A stretch of DNA of 64,000 nucleotides from Porphyrobacter sp. (GCA_016125555.1 WGLN01000011.1:372001-436000); one strand, 5' to 3'; shown: positions 34,041 through 44,415, numbered from the stretch's first letter. A program made the numbers and translations. Notes: a model not told the origin generated them from the sequence alone.

Positions 34041-35200
34041 GGCTGGCTCCTCGGGCGGGTTTCGTAGGCCATCAGCAGGCGGAAAGCAGTGCGGTGCAGC
34101 GGGCCGCCAATGGCGATGTTGCGGCTGACCATGCGGCGGCGGTCGCGCCACAGGCGTTCGATCATCGGGTGGCCTTCGGTCGCGCAGCTGTCCGCCCACT
34201 GCACGTCGCCGCGTTCGAGCAGCGCGAGGTTTTCCAGTTGCAGCAGCATGCCCGGAGAAAAGCGCGCGTAGTCCTCGGCAAAGGCGGTCTTGAAGCTGTA
34301 GGCGCCCGGAGGGGTGAGGAAGTTGGCGAGCATTGCCACCGCCCGCCCGTCGAGCCGGAGCGCGAGCCGCTCGAGCCGCCCGGCTGCTGCCGCGCCCGGC
34401 AGCGCAGCCGCGAACAGCGCGGCGGTGTCGGGCGCGCTGGCGAGGGCGGAACCGGCCTTGCCTTTCCAACCGGCGGCTTCCAGAGCGAGGAACTCGGCGG
34501 TCCATGCGTCCAGCCCCGCATCGCCCTCCAGCCGCTCGAAGGCGAGCGCGCCTTCCTCGGCGAGGCGGTTGTGCTGGCGGCGCAATTCCTTGCGCTTCTT
34601 GGCGCTCATCGCCGCTTCGAGGTAGGCATCCGCCGAAGTCTCGCCCGTGAGCAGCGCGCGGTTCTCCTCGGCCGCGATGAAGTGGCGGCGGCCACCCTGC
34701 GCCAGCACCCGGTCGAGCGCGCCGTTGACCGGCCCGTCTGCCGGCAGCAGCGGCAGGTGCAGGAACAGAGCGCGGCCCGCAAGGGCGTCGAAATGGGCCA
34801 GCAGCGCGCGCCAGAACGGCTCCTCGAGCCCCGCCATCACCAGCGGCGTGCCGCAGAAGGCGTTGGCGTGGAGCCAGCCGGACGCATGGGTGACCGGGTG
34901 TCCGTAATAGCGGGCGCTGCGCCGGATCGGCAGAAGTCCGGCGAGCCGACCTTCGTCGAACCAGGCCGCAATCACCACCCGTTCCCCCGCCGCGCAATGG
35001 GTGAGCGAGGGGAGCAGGAACCACGGCTCGAAGAAGGGATTGGGTTCGGCCGCGCCGCGCACCAGCCGGTCCCAGTCGGCGCGAAACCCGGGCTCCGCGA
35101 GGTCGGCGAAGGTCAGCAGGCGTAGGCCGGAGACAGGCGGGCTCGCGCCCGTTGCGGGCGGCGTGCCGGTGCGAAACGCCTTCGCCGGTGCCATCTCCAT
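34037..35200 (-). CDS. GNAT-family acyltransferase (BioF2-like/CelD type)
   Basis: These 387 residues from ATG 35200 hold a duplicated GNAT-type fold of the acetyltransferase_6 (CelD/BioF2-like) group. Markers include NPFFEPWFLLPSL near the N-terminus, SAKKRKELRRQHNRLAEEG in the middle, and FKTAFAEDYARFSPGMLLQ, which is typical of the acyl-CoA-binding half. Such proteins transfer acyl groups in polysaccharide or small-molecule pathways. Longer in-frame starts exist up to 35290 but lie beyond the ribosome site. It leads a two-gene unit with the cupin-like gene. The hppA terminator at 35332-35359 separates it from hppA. Confidence 0.75.
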   Translation of the reverse strand: MEMAPAKAFRTGTPPATGASPPVSGLRLLTFADLAEPGFRADWDRLVRGAAEPNPFFEPWFLLPSLTHCAAGERVVIAAWFDEGRLAGLLPIRRSARYYGHPVTHASGWLHANAFCGTPLVMAGLEEPFWRALLAHFDALAGRALFLHLPLLPADGPVNGALDRVLAQGGRRHFIAAEENRALLTGETSADAYLEAAMSAKKRKELRRQHNRLAEEGALAFERLEGDAGLDAWTAEFLALEAAGWKGKAGSALASAPDTAALFAAALPGAAAAGRLERLALRLDGRAVAMLANFLTPPGAYSFKTAFAEDYARFSPGMLLQLENLALLERGDVQWADSCATEGHPMIERLWRDRRRMVSRNIAIGGPLHRTAFRLLMAYETRPRSQP

Positions 35201-35326
35201 CGTCGTGAACCCTGCCTTGTCGCGGCCGCGCGGGCGACCTTCGGGCTCTATCGCACGCAGCGTTGCAGAAAGCCTCAGGAGCTTCGGCACCTGTCCGGCA
35301 GGGGGACAAGGGTGCAGACGAAGATG

Positions 35327-35359
35327 AAAAAACCCCGCCGGAAGCGCTCCCGGCGGGGT
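35327..35359 (-). terminator. Intrinsic terminator of hppA
   Basis: ACCCCGCCGG (35332-35341) pairs with CCGGCGGGGT (35350-35359) across an eight-base loop. On the minus strand the stem is followed by six T's (35327-35332). It lies 25 bases after the hppA stop and is a strong Rho-independent terminator. Confidence 0.93.
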
Positions 35360-35383
35360 GAAGGTGTCAGGCGTGCGAGGCGA

Positions 35384-37555
35384 TCACATCGCCCCGTGCG
35401 CCAGCGCCGCGAGCAGCAGCAGCGCGACGATGTTGGTGATCTTGATCATCGGGTTGACGGCCGGGCCGGCGGTGTCCTTGTAGGGATCGCCGACCGTGTC
35501 GCCGGTCACCGCGGCCTTGTGGGCTTCACTGCCCTTGCCGCCGTGGTTGCCGTCTTCGATGTACTTCTTGGCGTTGTCCCACGCCCCGCCGCCGGCGGTC
35601 ATGGAAAGCGCCACGAACAGCCCGCCCACGATCACGCCCAGCAGCAGCGCGCCCAGCGCCGCGAAGCCGTTGTCCTGCCCGGCGATTCCCGTAATCACGA
35701 AGTAGACCACGATCGGGGTCAGCACCGGCAGCAGCGAGGGGATGATCATCTCCTTGATCGCCGCCTTGGTGACGAGGTCCACGGTCTTGGCGTAGTTGGG
35801 CCGCGAAGTGCCCGCCATGATGCCCGGGTCGTTCGCGAACTGCTCGCGCACGTCGACCACCACGTCGCCGGCCGCGCGGCCCACCGCGGTCATGCCCATC
35901 GCCCCGAAGAGGTATGGCAGCAGTGCGCCGAGCAGCAGGCCGACGATGACGTAGGGGTTCTTCAGACTGAAATCGACCGCCAGCGTCGGGAAGAACTCGG
36001 CGAGGTCGGTGGTGTAGGCGGCGAACAGCACCAGCGCGGCGAGGCCTGCCGATCCGATCGCATAGCCCTTGGTCACCGCCTTGGTGGTGTTGCCCACCGC
36101 GTCGAGCAGGTCGGTCTTCTCGCGCACGCTGTCATCGAGGCCCGCCATCTCGGCGATGCCGCCGGCGTTGTCGGTGACGGGGCCATAGGCATCGAGCGCC
36201 ACGACCATCCCCGCGAGCGCCAGCATGGCGGTCGCCGCATAGGCGATACCGATGAGGCCGGCGAGCTGGTGGGCGATGATGATGCCCGCCACGATGACGA
36301 TCGTGGGCAGCGCGGTCGATTCGAGGCTGATCGCGAGGCCCTGGATCACGTTGGTGCCGTGGCCGGTTTCCGAGGCCTTGGCGATCGAGCGCACCGGGCG
36401 GAAGTTGGTGCCGGTGTAATACTCGGTGATCCAGATGATGAGCCCGGTGATGGCAAGACCCAGCAGCGAACACCAGAACAGGTCCATGCCGGTGAAGCCG
36501 CCGATCACGTCGGCATCCGCCACCACCATGTCGCCGCCCGAAACGGTTGGAACGGTCGCGACAGCGGCCACCACATCACCGCCGATTGTCGCGCCCATGT
36601 CGCCCAGCACGGCCTGGATCGCGACCCAGATCAGCGGGATGGAAAGCACCGCGGTGACCAGGAACCCCTTGTACATGGCGCCCATCACGTTGGTGCCGCC
36701 GCCCAGCCGGACGAAATAGGTGCCGATGATGCTGGTGAGGATGCAGGCCCCGCCGATCAGCAGCGGCAGCGTCATCATCGGCATGAGCATGTCGCCCAGG
36801 CCCTTCAGCAGCAGCGCGGTCAGCACCATGGTGGCGCCGACGGTGACGACATAGGTTTCGAACAGGTCGGCGGCCATCCCGGCGCAGTCGCCGACGTTGT
36901 CGCCGACGTTGTCCGCGATCACGGCGGGGTTACGCGGATCATCCTCGGGAATCCCCGCCTCGACCTTGCCGACGAGGTCCGCGCCGACGTCCGCCGCCTT
37001 GGTGAAGATGCCCCCGCCCAGACGCGCGAAGATCGAGATCAACGAGGCGCCGAAGGCGAGGCCGACGAGGCCGTCCACCACGGTGCGATCGGACGGGGTC
37101 AGGCCCATCGGTCCGACCAGCACGTAGAAGAACACCGCGATGGCGAGCAGCGCGAGGCCCGCCACCAGCATGCCCGTGATCGCACCCGCGCGGAAGGCGA
37201 GGGTGAGGCCCGCCTGCAGGCCCTTCTCGGCAGCGGCAGCGGTGCGCACGTTGGAACGCACCGAAATGTTCATGCCGATATAGCCCGCCACGCCCGAAAG
37301 CACCGCGCCCGACACGAAGCCGATCGCCGGCACCACGCCCAGCGCGAAGGCGACCACGGCGGCGACCACCACGCCGACGATGGCGATGGTGGTGTATTGA
37401 CGGTTGAGATAGGCCTGCGCGCCTTCCTGGATCGCCGCGGCGATCTCCTGCATGCGCGCGTTGCCGGCACTGGCCCCCAGCACCTGGCGGCTGGTGATCA
37501 CGCCATAGACGATGGCGAGCAATCCCAGCCCGATCGAAATCAGCAATAGGTTCAC
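35384..37555 (-). CDS. hppA: K+-insensitive proton-translocating pyrophosphatase
   Basis: HppA pumps protons across a membrane using pyrophosphate hydrolysis. The 723 residues from GTG 37555 (RBS GAGGGGATTA) hold about 16 transmembrane helices. The substrate-site acidic motifs are [42 protein letters not shown] and [14 protein letters not shown]. Lys in [15 protein letters not shown] is the hallmark of the K+-independent class (K+-dependent enzymes have Ala there), so the pump should not need potassium. The C-terminus ends in a hydrophobic helix ([13 protein letters not shown]). A GTG start is typical for this annotation; an ATG at 37654 would add a charged N-terminus absent from the family. 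thiL lies upstream, 185 bases away. Confidence 0.96.
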   Translation of the reverse strand: MNLLLISIGLGLLAIVYGVITSRQVLGASAGNARMQEIAAAIQEGAQAYLNRQYTTIAIVGVVVAAVVAFALGVVPAIGFVSGAVLSGVAGYIGMNISVRSNVRTAAAAEKGLQAGLTLAFRAGAITGMLVAGLALLAIAVFFYVLVGPMGLTPSDRTVVDGLVGLAFGASLISIFARLGGGIFTKAADVGADLVGKVEAGIPEDDPRNPAVIADNVGDNVGDCAGMAADLFETYVVTVGATMVLTALLLKGLGDMLMPMMTLPLLIGGACILTSIIGTYFVRLGGGTNVMGAMYKGFLVTAVLSIPLIWVAIQAVLGDMGATIGGDVVAAVATVPTVSGGDMVVADADVIGGFTGMDLFWCSLLGLAITGLIIWITEYYTGTNFRPVRSIAKASETGHGTNVIQGLAISLESTALPTIVIVAGIIIAHQLAGLIGIAYAATAMLALAGMVVALDAYGPVTDNAGGIAEMAGLDDSVREKTDLLDAVGNTTKAVTKGYAIGSAGLAALVLFAAYTTDLAEFFPTLAVDFSLKNPYVIVGLLLGALLPYLFGAMGMTAVGRAAGDVVVDVREQFANDPGIMAGTSRPNYAKTVDLVTKAAIKEMIIPSLLPVLTPIVVYFVITGIAGQDNGFAALGALLLGVIVGGLFVALSMTAGGGAWDNAKKYIEDGNHGGKGSEAHKAAVTGDTVGDPYKDTAGPAVNPMIKITNIVALLLLAALAHGAM

Positions 37556-37714
37556 GAGTAATCCCCTCTCGTTTGTTCCGCCCCTTTGCGGGGCGCATGC
37601 GCCTCTCTTGAAATCCCTCGGGCGCAAGGGCGCACAGTCATAGGGGCTGGACAAGGGCTGGCAAGCCTCTGGCGCGTGCAGAGCGGCGCTTTCCTGCGGG
37701 TTTCACCAGATTTG

Positions 37715-37733
37715 GCAGGGGAGGGGCCCCTGC
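37715..37733. terminator. Hairpin just past thiL
   Basis: GCAGGGG (37715-37721) pairs with CCCCTGC (37727-37733) seven bases beyond the thiL stop on the minus strand. No T-run follows. It may end the his-nusB-thiL transcript before the hppA promoter. Confidence 0.4.
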
Positions 37734-37739
37734 GACGGC

Positions 37740-38597
37740 CTAGCCGTGGCGATAGCCGAGGCCTGCGGGATCGGCGAGCGCCACTTCGTCGAGCAGCAGC
37801 GGCGCCGCGCCGCGCGGGCGCACCGTGCCAATGCGGGTTGCAGCGAGTGGCGGGGCATTCCCTTCGGGCAGGGTGAACAGCAGTTCGTAATCGTCGCCCC
37901 AGCGCATGCATTCGTCCGCCCGGTGGCGCGCGGCGACCGGCACGGCGGTGCTATCGAGCGCGAGCGTCGTCCCGCTCGCCCAGCCCATCCGCCAGCAATC
38001 GAGCAGCAGCCCGTCTGAGATGTCCATCATCGCGCTGACATGGGGCGCGAGCGCGATGCCCTCTGCCAGCCGCGGGAGGGGGCGATTGAAGGCGGCAAGG
38101 TGCTCGGCGACGCCCTCGTAACCGAGCATCGCGCGCCCGACCGGGCCGGTCACGAAGATGCCGTCCCCCGCCCTGGCGCCGGAGCGCGAAGGGACGGGAC
38201 AATGCGTCGCGCGGCCGACCGCGGTGATGCCGTAGGTGCTGGTCCCGGTGGTCGCGACCGTGTCGCCGCCCATCAGCACCGTGCCGAAGCGTTTGAGGCC
38301 TTCGCCCAGCCCTTCGAGAAACCGCGCATCCTCGCGCCCCAGCGAATGGCCGAGCAGCACGCCCACCGGTTCCGCGCCCTTCGCGGCGAGATCGGAGAGG
38401 TTCGCGGCGAGCAGCTTGAAGGCGACGTCGGCCATGTCGGCACCCTTCAGGAAATGGGTGTCCTCGGCCATCATGTCGTGGGTCAGCACCAGCGTCTCGC
38501 CGCCGATGGTCAGCACCGCGCAATCATCCTCCAGCCCGCGCGCCCCGGCATGGAGCGGCAGCTTGCGCAGCGCGGCGACGAATTCGGTCTCGTTCAT
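37740..38597 (-). CDS. thiL: Thiamine-monophosphate kinase
   Basis: ThiL phosphorylates thiamine monophosphate to thiamine pyrophosphate with ATP. The 285 residues belong to the PurM/SelD/ThiL fold. ATP- and Mg-binding motifs GLEDDCAVL and MMAEDTHFLKG are at the N-terminus. KGAEPVGVLLGHS, LMGGDTVATTG and MDISDGLLLD are in the middle, and GDDYELLFTLPEG is near the C-terminus. The length is slightly below the E. coli enzyme (325). It follows nusB by 15 bases in the order hisG-hisD-nusB-thiL; nusB-thiL is a widely conserved pair. Confidence 0.95.
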   Translation of the reverse strand: MNETEFVAALRKLPLHAGARGLEDDCAVLTIGGETLVLTHDMMAEDTHFLKGADMADVAFKLLAANLSDLAAKGAEPVGVLLGHSLGREDARFLEGLGEGLKRFGTVLMGGDTVATTGTSTYGITAVGRATHCPVPSRSGARAGDGIFVTGPVGRAMLGYEGVAEHLAAFNRPLPRLAEGIALAPHVSAMMDISDGLLLDCWRMGWASGTTLALDSTAVPVAARHRADECMRWGDDYELLFTLPEGNAPPLAATRIGTVRPRGAAPLLLDEVALADPAGLGYRHG

Positions 38598-38612
38598 GGC
38601 GTCGGCGCCAGC

Positions 38613-39083
38613 CTAGGACGCGCGCGCGCCCTTGGCGACCGCATCGAGGATGCCGTTGACGAACTTCGCCTGGCGATCATCGAAGAAGGCCTTGGCGACC
38701 TCGACATATTCGTTGATCGCGACTGCCGGCGGCACATCGGCGCGGGCGATCAGCTCGTAGGTCCCGGCGCGCAGCACCTGGAGCATCGCCTTGTCGAGCC
38801 GTGCGAGGCTCCACCCCTCGGCAAGATTGGCGGCGAGCGCCCCATCGATTTCCTCGCGCCGCGCATCGACGCCGCGCACCACGTCGTCGAAGAAGGCGAC
38901 CTCGGCATCGGCATATTCCGCGTCGCCGAAATCATCGTCGTCGATCGCGCGGCCGAGCCGGTGCTGGTGGAATTCGTCAAGCAGGCGGGCAAGCGCGGTG
39001 CCCTCCATGTGCTGCTGGTAGAGCGCCTGCACGGCGGCGAGACGCGCGGCCGAGCGGGCCTGCGAGCGTTGAGGCTGGTTCAT
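38613..39083 (-). CDS. nusB: Transcription antitermination factor NusB
   Basis: NusB joins NusE (S10) on boxA RNA in rRNA antitermination. The 156 residues start [21 protein letters not shown], the usual basic N-terminus, and include EYVEVAKAFFDDRQAKFVNGILD near the end, which is diagnostic. The protein is all-helical. The start (ATG 39083) overlaps the hisD stop as ATGA, and thiL follows 15 bases on. The length matches alphaproteobacterial NusB (150-165). Confidence 0.95.
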   Translation of the reverse strand: MNQPQRSQARSAARLAAVQALYQQHMEGTALARLLDEFHQHRLGRAIDDDDFGDAEYADAEVAFFDDVVRGVDARREEIDGALAANLAEGWSLARLDKAMLQVLRAGTYELIARADVPPAVAINEYVEVAKAFFDDRQAKFVNGILDAVAKGARAS

Positions 39084-40375
39084 TTGATTCTCAGTTCCAC
39101 GGATCGGGCGTGCGCCGGCAGGCCCTCGGCCCGCGCAAGGGTCGCGGCAGCGGGGCCTACCTGCGCGAAGGAGGCATCGTCGAGGCCGAGGAAGCTGGTG
39201 CGCTTCATGAAGTCGAGCACCGACAGCCCGCTCGAAAAGCGCGCGCGGCGTCCGGTGGGGAGCACGTGGTTCGGCCCGGCGACATAATCGCCCACCGCCT
39301 CGGGAGTCATCCGGCCGAGGAACACGCTGCCCGCATGGCGGATCTTGTGCAGCAGCGTCTCGGGCTGGTCGACCGCCAGTTCGACATGTTCGGCAGCGAG
39401 CCGGTCTGCCAGCGCAGGGGCCTCGCCCGCGAGATCGTTGACGACGATGATCACCCCGTGCGCATCCCAGCTGGCGCGCGCCGTCTTGCCGGTGGCGAGT
39501 TGGCTGATCTGGAGCTCGACGCAATCCTCCACCTGCCGCGCGAAGGCGGCATCGTCGGTGATCAGGACCGATTGCGAGGTGGGGTCGTGCTCGGCCTGGC
39601 TGAGGAGGTCGGCGGCGATCCAGTCGGGATCGTTCTGCGCATCGGCGATGACGAGGATTTCGGAAGGCCCTGCGACCATGTCGATGCCGACCACGCCGTA
39701 AAGCTGGCGCTTGGCCTCGGCCACCCAGGCATTGCCGGGGCCGGTGATGACGTCGACGGCGCGGATGCGCTTCGTCCCATAGGCGAGTGCACCCACCGCC
39801 TGCGCTCCGCCGATCCGCCAGATCTCGTCCACGCCCGCGATATGCGCCGCGGCGAGCACCAGCGGGTTGACCGCACCGTGCGGCGTCGGGGTGGTGATTG
39901 CGAGCCGCTCCACCCCGGCGACGCGCGCGGGGATCGCGTTCATCAGCAGCGAGGAGGGATAGGCCGCGCGCCCGCCCGGCACATAGAGCCCCGCCGCGTC
40001 CACCGGCCGCCAGATCGCACCCAGCCGCACGCCGGCCGCGTCCACGTAGTCGCGGTTCTCGGGGAGCTGCGCCTCGTGATAGGCGCGGATGCGCGCCGCG
40101 GCGAGTTCGAGCGCGTCGCGCAATTCCCCGTCGAGCGCCTTGTAGGCTGCCTCGCAGGCCTCGCGCGGGATCGACCAGTCGGCATCCTCGGCGAGCGCGT
40201 AGTCGTCGAAACGCTGGGTGTATTCCACCAGCGCCGCATCGCCGCGCGCCTTCACCCGCCGCAGGATCTCGGCGACCTGTCCGGCGACATCGCTGTCGGC
40301 CTCGCGCCGCGCCTCGACCAGCCGGGCGAAGCGGGCAGCGAAATCGGGCTGGAGGGTGGAGAGCATCTGGCTCAT
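39080..40375 (-). CDS. hisD: Histidinol dehydrogenase
   Basis: HisD oxidises histidinol to histidine with NAD in two steps. The 431 residues show [19 protein letters not shown] and [16 protein letters not shown] (NAD region). The zinc and base residues lie in [26 protein letters not shown] and [10 protein letters not shown]. Phrase and length match the family (about 430). The start at ATG 40375 overlaps the hisG stop by four bases (ATGA), and the stop overlaps nusB the same way, so hisG-hisD-nusB should be one transcript. A second Met (MLSTLQ) at 40366 is a possible start. Confidence 0.97.
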   Translation of the reverse strand: MSQMLSTLQPDFAARFARLVEARREADSDVAGQVAEILRRVKARGDAALVEYTQRFDDYALAEDADWSIPREACEAAYKALDGELRDALELAAARIRAYHEAQLPENRDYVDAAGVRLGAIWRPVDAAGLYVPGGRAAYPSSLLMNAIPARVAGVERLAITTPTPHGAVNPLVLAAAHIAGVDEIWRIGGAQAVGALAYGTKRIRAVDVITGPGNAWVAEAKRQLYGVVGIDMVAGPSEILVIADAQNDPDWIAADLLSQAEHDPTSQSVLITDDAAFARQVEDCVELQISQLATGKTARASWDAHGVIIVVNDLAGEAPALADRLAAEHVELAVDQPETLLHKIRHAGSVFLGRMTPEAVGDYVAGPNHVLPTGRRARFSSGLSVLDFMKRTSFLGLDDASFAQVGPAAATLARAEGLPAHARSVELRIK

Positions 40376-41061
40376 GCGGCGGCGCTCGTCCCCCGTGCCT
40401 CGGCATCGCGCCGGAAGGCATCGACCAGCGCGGCAACGCGGCGATCGGTCTTCAGCGCGGTGCGGTTGACGATCAGCCGGGCCGAGATGTCGAGGATCGT
40501 CGCGGTCTCGACCAGCCCGTTCTCCTTGAGCGTCCGTCCCGTCGAGACGAGGTCCACGATCTGCCGCGCAAGGCCGAGCGAGGGGGCAAGCTCCATCGCG
40601 CCGTTCAGCTTGACGCACTCGGCCTGCACGCCGGCGGCCTCGAAATGGCGGCGGGTGAGATTGGGATATTTGGTCGCCACGCGCAGGTGGCTGGCGCTGT
40701 CGGGTTCCTGCGCATCCGCGGCGAGGCGCGCGACCGAGAGGCGGCACAGGCCGATGCCGAGGTCGACCGGCGCGTAGAGATCGGCGTAGTCGAACTCCTC
40801 GATCACGTCCGAGCCGACGATCCCGACCTGCGCGGCGCCGTGCGCGACGAAGGTGGCGACATCGAAGGCGCGCACGCGGATCAGGCGCATGTCGGGGCGG
40901 GTGGTGGCGAAGGCCAGCGCGCGGCTCTTGGGATCGTGGAACTCCGCGTCCGGCTCCACCCCGGCGCGCGCCATGACGGGGAGCGCCTCGTCGAGGATGC
41001 GCCCCTTGGGGACAGCGAAGGTCAGCTGTCCGGGATTGTCGTGGATGCCGGTGACGGTCAT
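40372..41061 (-). CDS. hisG: ATP phosphoribosyltransferase, short form
   Basis: HisG makes phosphoribosyl-ATP, the first step of histidine synthesis. The 229 residues are the short (HisG_S) type lacking the C-terminal regulatory domain. [17 protein letters not shown] is at the N-terminus, [12 protein letters not shown] and [11 protein letters not shown] are in the middle, and [16 protein letters not shown] and [16 protein letters not shown] bind PRPP and ATP. Short-form enzymes usually need HisZ as regulatory partner; no hisZ is in the window. The gene opens the operon hisG-hisD-nusB-thiL and is divergent from the DUF2332 gene, with a 39-base spacer. Confidence 0.95.
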   Translation of the reverse strand: MTVTGIHDNPGQLTFAVPKGRILDEALPVMARAGVEPDAEFHDPKSRALAFATTRPDMRLIRVRAFDVATFVAHGAAQVGIVGSDVIEEFDYADLYAPVDLGIGLCRLSVARLAADAQEPDSASHLRVATKYPNLTRRHFEAAGVQAECVKLNGAMELAPSLGLARQIVDLVSTGRTLKENGLVETATILDISARLIVNRTALKTDRRVAALVDAFRRDAEARGTSAAA

Positions 41062-41100
41062 GATGGGCCGCGCACTTAAGGGCGCGGCCGCGAAAGGGCA

Positions 41101-42207
41101 ATGGAAATGGGCAAGCAGGGTGAGCGTCCGGCTTATGAATTCGTCGACATGAACACCCGCGGGGCCGGCGCGGTGGCGACCGCCTTCGCCAACCAGGTCG
41201 CCTATTGCGAGAACGCGGGTGCGCCGATCACTGCCAGGGTGTGCGCCGGGATCGCGGCGGTGCTTTCCTCCGGAGCGCGGGGCGAGCTGGCAGAGCGCAT
41301 TCGCGGTTGGCAGGGCGCACCGCTCGCCGACGCGCTTCCGCTGCGCGTGGCGGGAGGCCTGCACGCCCTCCACCTGTCGGGGGCCGCGCCCGCGCTCGCG
41401 CCGATCTATGCGGGCGAGGCCGCCGCGGACGCCGCGATCATCGCCGACGTCATGGTGGCGCACGAGGCGGCGCTGCTGCCGTGGCTCGATGGCCCGCCGC
41501 AGACCAACGAGGCGGGGCGCTCGGCCAATTTCATCGCGGCGATGCTGTGGCTCGCCCAGCGGGGCCTGCCGCCTGCGTTCGAATGCCTCGAGATCGGGTC
41601 GAGCGCAGGCATCAACCTGATGCTGGATCGCTATGCCTATGATCTCGGCGGGGTGAAGGTCGGGCCGCAGCATGATGCGGCGATGCACTTTGCCCCCGAA
41701 TGGCGCGGGTCGCCGCCGCCTGCGCGCGACATCGCCATCGTCTCAACGAAGGGTTGCGATGTCGCGCCCGTCGACCTCACCGACCCGGCGCAGGCGCTCA
41801 GGCTCAAGGCCTATATCTGGCCCGAACACGAAGTCCGCTTTGCCCGCATGGACGCCGCGATCCGCGCCGCATCGGGGCGCAGGCCCGATCTGGTCAAGGC
41901 CAGCGCCGCCGATTTCGTCGAAGCGCAGCTTGCCCGGCCGCAGCAGCCCGGCACGACGCGGATGCTGATGCACTCGATCGTCTGGCAATACGTTCCGCAA
42001 GCCCAGCAGGCGCGGGTGACGGCGGCGATGGAGGCGGCAGGCGCGAAGGCGACGGTCGAGGCTCCGCTCGCCTGGGTGATGGTCGAGGCCGATCGCAGCG
42101 TGCACCGCCACAAGCTGACGGTGCGATACTGGCCGGGCGGCACGGAGGAAGTGCAGCTTGCGTGGTCGCACCCGCACGGGGCGGATGTGGAGTGGCTCGC
42201 AGCCTAG
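41101..42207 (+). CDS. DUF2332-family protein
   Basis: This 368-residue protein is divergent from hisG. The family signature is visible in [25 protein letters not shown], with [22 protein letters not shown], a segment like LKAYIWPEH, and [16 protein letters not shown]. The fold has been suggested to resemble a methyltransferase-like Rossmann core because of the ExGxSxGxNL element, but no catalytic activity is established. There is no signal peptide, so it is cytoplasmic. The stop shares a CTAG with the convergent hydrolase stop. The length fits DUF2332 (330-370). Confidence 0.8.
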   Translation: MEMGKQGERPAYEFVDMNTRGAGAVATAFANQVAYCENAGAPITARVCAGIAAVLSSGARGELAERIRGWQGAPLADALPLRVAGGLHALHLSGAAPALAPIYAGEAAADAAIIADVMVAHEAALLPWLDGPPQTNEAGRSANFIAAMLWLAQRGLPPAFECLEIGSSAGINLMLDRYAYDLGGVKVGPQHDAAMHFAPEWRGSPPPARDIAIVSTKGCDVAPVDLTDPAQALRLKAYIWPEHEVRFARMDAAIRAASGRRPDLVKASAADFVEAQLARPQQPGTTRMLMHSIVWQYVPQAQQARVTAAMEAAGAKATVEAPLAWVMVEADRSVHRHKLTVRYWPGGTEEVQLAWSHPHGADVEWLAA

Positions 42208-43097
42208 CCCGCCAGAAAATCCTCCATTGCCGCATTGACCGCCTCGGGTGCCTCCCACGGCACGAAGTGGCCGCAATCGGGCACCTTCACGATGGTGAGC
42301 GGATCGATGATTGCGTCCAGCCCGTCGAGATTTTCCGGCGGCAGGGCGAGGTCGTCCAAGGCCCAGATCACCAGCGTCGGGATCGTCAGCTTGGGCAGGG
42401 CAGGCGGCGTCCAGCCTTCCGGCACCGCGAAAGGCGCGTCCATCGTCGGCACGTCGATCGGGCTGGCGCGGTAGTAGTTGAGCATCCCGAAGGCGGCATC
42501 GCGGTTCTGCCAGTCGCGGAGCAGCGCGTCGCGTTCTTCCGGCTCCATCGCGCTGGGGCGGTCCCACTTCACTTCCTTCAGCAGCAGGCCGGTGAGCCCG
42601 TGTTCCTTGACCAGCGCATCATTGGCCGGATCGCGGAAACCGCGGATATACTGGCTCGCCTCGCGCTGGACCGGATTGGTGTAGAGCAGCTTCTGGAACA
42701 CCACCGGGTGCGGAGCATTGGCGATCACCGCCCGCGTCACGCGCGCGTGCTGCCCGGCCAGCGCCACGCCCCAGGCGATCGCGCCGCCCCAGTCGTGGCC
42801 GACGATGGTGAAGCTCGCGATCCCCAGCGCGTCCGCCAGCAGGAAGATGTCGCCGATCAGCTTGTCGGGGGTGTAGGCCTCGACCGCCTGCGGCTTGGAC
42901 GAGCCGCGATAGCCGCGCTGGTCGGGGGCGATGCAGCGGTAGCGGTCCTTGAAATGCGCGATCTGGTGGCGCCAGGTCCGGTGGCTTTCGGGAAAGCCGT
43001 GGAGGAAGATCAGGACGGGTGCGTCGGTCGGGCCTTCGTCGACCACGTCGAGATGGATGCCGTTGGGCAGCGCGACGCGTTTCTGTTCGAAGCTCAT
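42204..43097 (-). CDS. Alpha/beta hydrolase, epoxide hydrolase-like
   Basis: These 297 residues have the alpha/beta hydrolase core: oxyanion HGFPESHRTW, nucleophile elbow VGHDWGGAIAW with Asp at the Ser position, an acid near WALDD, and the His in DCGHFVPWE. The Asp nucleophile and the lid Tyr candidates (NYYRAS) point to an epoxide hydrolase or haloalkane dehalogenase type rather than an esterase. The substrate is unknown. Translation is coupled to the SDR gene (ATGA overlap at 43094-43097), and the stop shares CTAG with DUF2332. The pair could degrade a hydrophobic epoxide or alcohol. Confidence 0.88.
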   Translation of the reverse strand: MSFEQKRVALPNGIHLDVVDEGPTDAPVLIFLHGFPESHRTWRHQIAHFKDRYRCIAPDQRGYRGSSKPQAVEAYTPDKLIGDIFLLADALGIASFTIVGHDWGGAIAWGVALAGQHARVTRAVIANAPHPVVFQKLLYTNPVQREASQYIRGFRDPANDALVKEHGLTGLLLKEVKWDRPSAMEPEERDALLRDWQNRDAAFGMLNYYRASPIDVPTMDAPFAVPEGWTPPALPKLTIPTLVIWALDDLALPPENLDGLDAIIDPLTIVKVPDCGHFVPWEAPEAVNAAMEDFLAG

Positions 43098-43906
43098 TCG
43101 GCGGCCTCCAGCTTTTCCATGTAGCCCTTGGCGACCATGTCCGCGACCTGGTCGAACAGTGCCTCGGGGGTGCGGCGGGCCTCGCCCATCGCCTTCTCGC
43201 CCCCTTCCGCGACGATGATCTCGCGCGTTCCGGCGGCGATGGCATCGAGCATCTCGCGCGCGGCGACCCCGGCGGGGATGCCGTTGTCGATCGCCGGATC
43301 GGACTTGCCGCGCACGCCTCCCTCGGCGGTGAGTGCGTTGCGCGAGACATTGGTGGCGACCGAGCCGGGATAGATGGTGTGCACCGTCACCCCGGTCTGC
43401 GACAGCTCGCCGCGCAGCGCGTCGGCATAGCCCGCGAGGCCGAACTTGGCGGCGCAATAGGCGGTGCGCATCGGCACCCCGACCTTGCCCGCGATCGAGG
43501 AGATGAACCCGAGCGCGCCCGAGCCGCGCTCCGCCATGTGGCCGATCAGCCCCTGCGTGAAGGCGATCTGCGCGAGGAGATCGACGGCGATGATGTCGCG
43601 GTAGACCTGCATCGTGGTCTTCAAAGCGCGGCTGCGCTGCGAGATGCCGGCATTGGCGAAGGCGATGTCGACGCCGCCCTTCCAGCGACAAGCCTTGGCG
43701 GTGGCGTCGGCCAGAGCCGCCTCGTCGCGCACGTCGAAGGCGAGGATCAGGCTCTCGCCGCAATCGGCCGCGACCTCCTCCAGCCGCGCCCCGTCACGGC
43801 CCGAGAGCACCACCTGTGCGCCCCGCGCCGCCAGTTCGCGCGCGAGCGCCGCGCCGATGCCCGAGGACGCCCCGGTGATCCACGCGACCTTGCCCGAATA
43901 GTCCAT
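43094..43906 (-). CDS. Short-chain dehydrogenase/reductase
   Basis: This classical 270-residue SDR has the cofactor motif TGASSGIGAALA at the N-terminus, NAGISQRSRAL in the middle, and the Ser-Tyr-Lys active site in FISSIAGKVG and AYCAAKFGL. RDGARLEEVAADCGE suggests NADP specificity (basic residues after the second strand). It starts at ATG 43906 behind GGGAGAGAGG and overlaps the downstream hydrolase by four bases. Its substrate is unknown; the hydrolase partner suggests small hydrophobic alcohols or ketones. The NUDIX gene lies 53 bases upstream on the same strand. Confidence 0.9.
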   Translation of the reverse strand: MDYSGKVAWITGASSGIGAALARELAARGAQVVLSGRDGARLEEVAADCGESLILAFDVRDEAALADATAKACRWKGGVDIAFANAGISQRSRALKTTMQVYRDIIAVDLLAQIAFTQGLIGHMAERGSGALGFISSIAGKVGVPMRTAYCAAKFGLAGYADALRGELSQTGVTVHTIYPGSVATNVSRNALTAEGGVRGKSDPAIDNGIPAGVAAREMLDAIAAGTREIIVAEGGEKAMGEARRTPEALFDQVADMVAKGYMEKLEAAE

Positions 43907-43959
43907 CTGCCTCTCTCCCGTTTCGCACGAGAGGTAGCGGGCAGGCAGGCGCGGCGCAA

Positions 43960-44415
43960 TCAGGTTGCGATATGGGACCGGATCATCTCGGCGAGGTTCA
44001 CAGGGAACACCGCCTCGGGCCAGCTTTCGAGCTCGCCGAGCGTGAACCAGCGGTGCTGGGTCATCAGTTCCTGTTCGAGCGCGGTGTGGCGGCTGGTGTC
44101 GATCGCCGCCTCGGCGACGCGCACAAGGAAGAAGCGTTCGTCGGCCTGCACCGGCTCGCCCTCGACGGTGACGAATTCGGGGGTCATCCGCGCGATTTGC
44201 GGCCCCGGATCGGCGGTGAAGCCGGTTTCCTCGAGCAGTTCGCGCCGCGCCGCCTCCTCGAAGCTCTCACCGGGCTCGCATTCGCCGCCCGCCGTCACCC
44301 AGAAGGGATCGCGTCCGGGCACGTCATAGCGGAACATCAGCGCGCGGGTCTCGGGATCAAGCACGATCAGCCGCGCCGCGCGGCGCAGGCGCAGGTCGGG
44401 GTTGAGGCTCGTCAC
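43960..44415 (-). CDS. NUDIX hydrolase
   Basis: These 151 residues start at GTG 44415, overlapping the bolA stop by four bases. A complete NUDIX box is present: GGECEPGESF with ARRELLEETG (the Gx5Ex7REUxEExGU pattern). It precedes a short C-terminal region, with hydrophobic AARLIVLDPETRALMF at the start. Members cleave nucleoside diphosphate-linked compounds or remove oxidised nucleotides. The exact substrate cannot be predicted. A longer frame starting upstream was rejected because it lies over bolA. Confidence 0.87.
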   Translation of the reverse strand: MTSLNPDLRLRRAARLIVLDPETRALMFRYDVPGRDPFWVTAGGECEPGESFEEAARRELLEETGFTADPGPQIARMTPEFVTVEGEPVQADERFFLVRVAEAAIDTSRHTALEQELMTQHRWFTLGELESWPEAVFPVNLAEMIRSHIAT

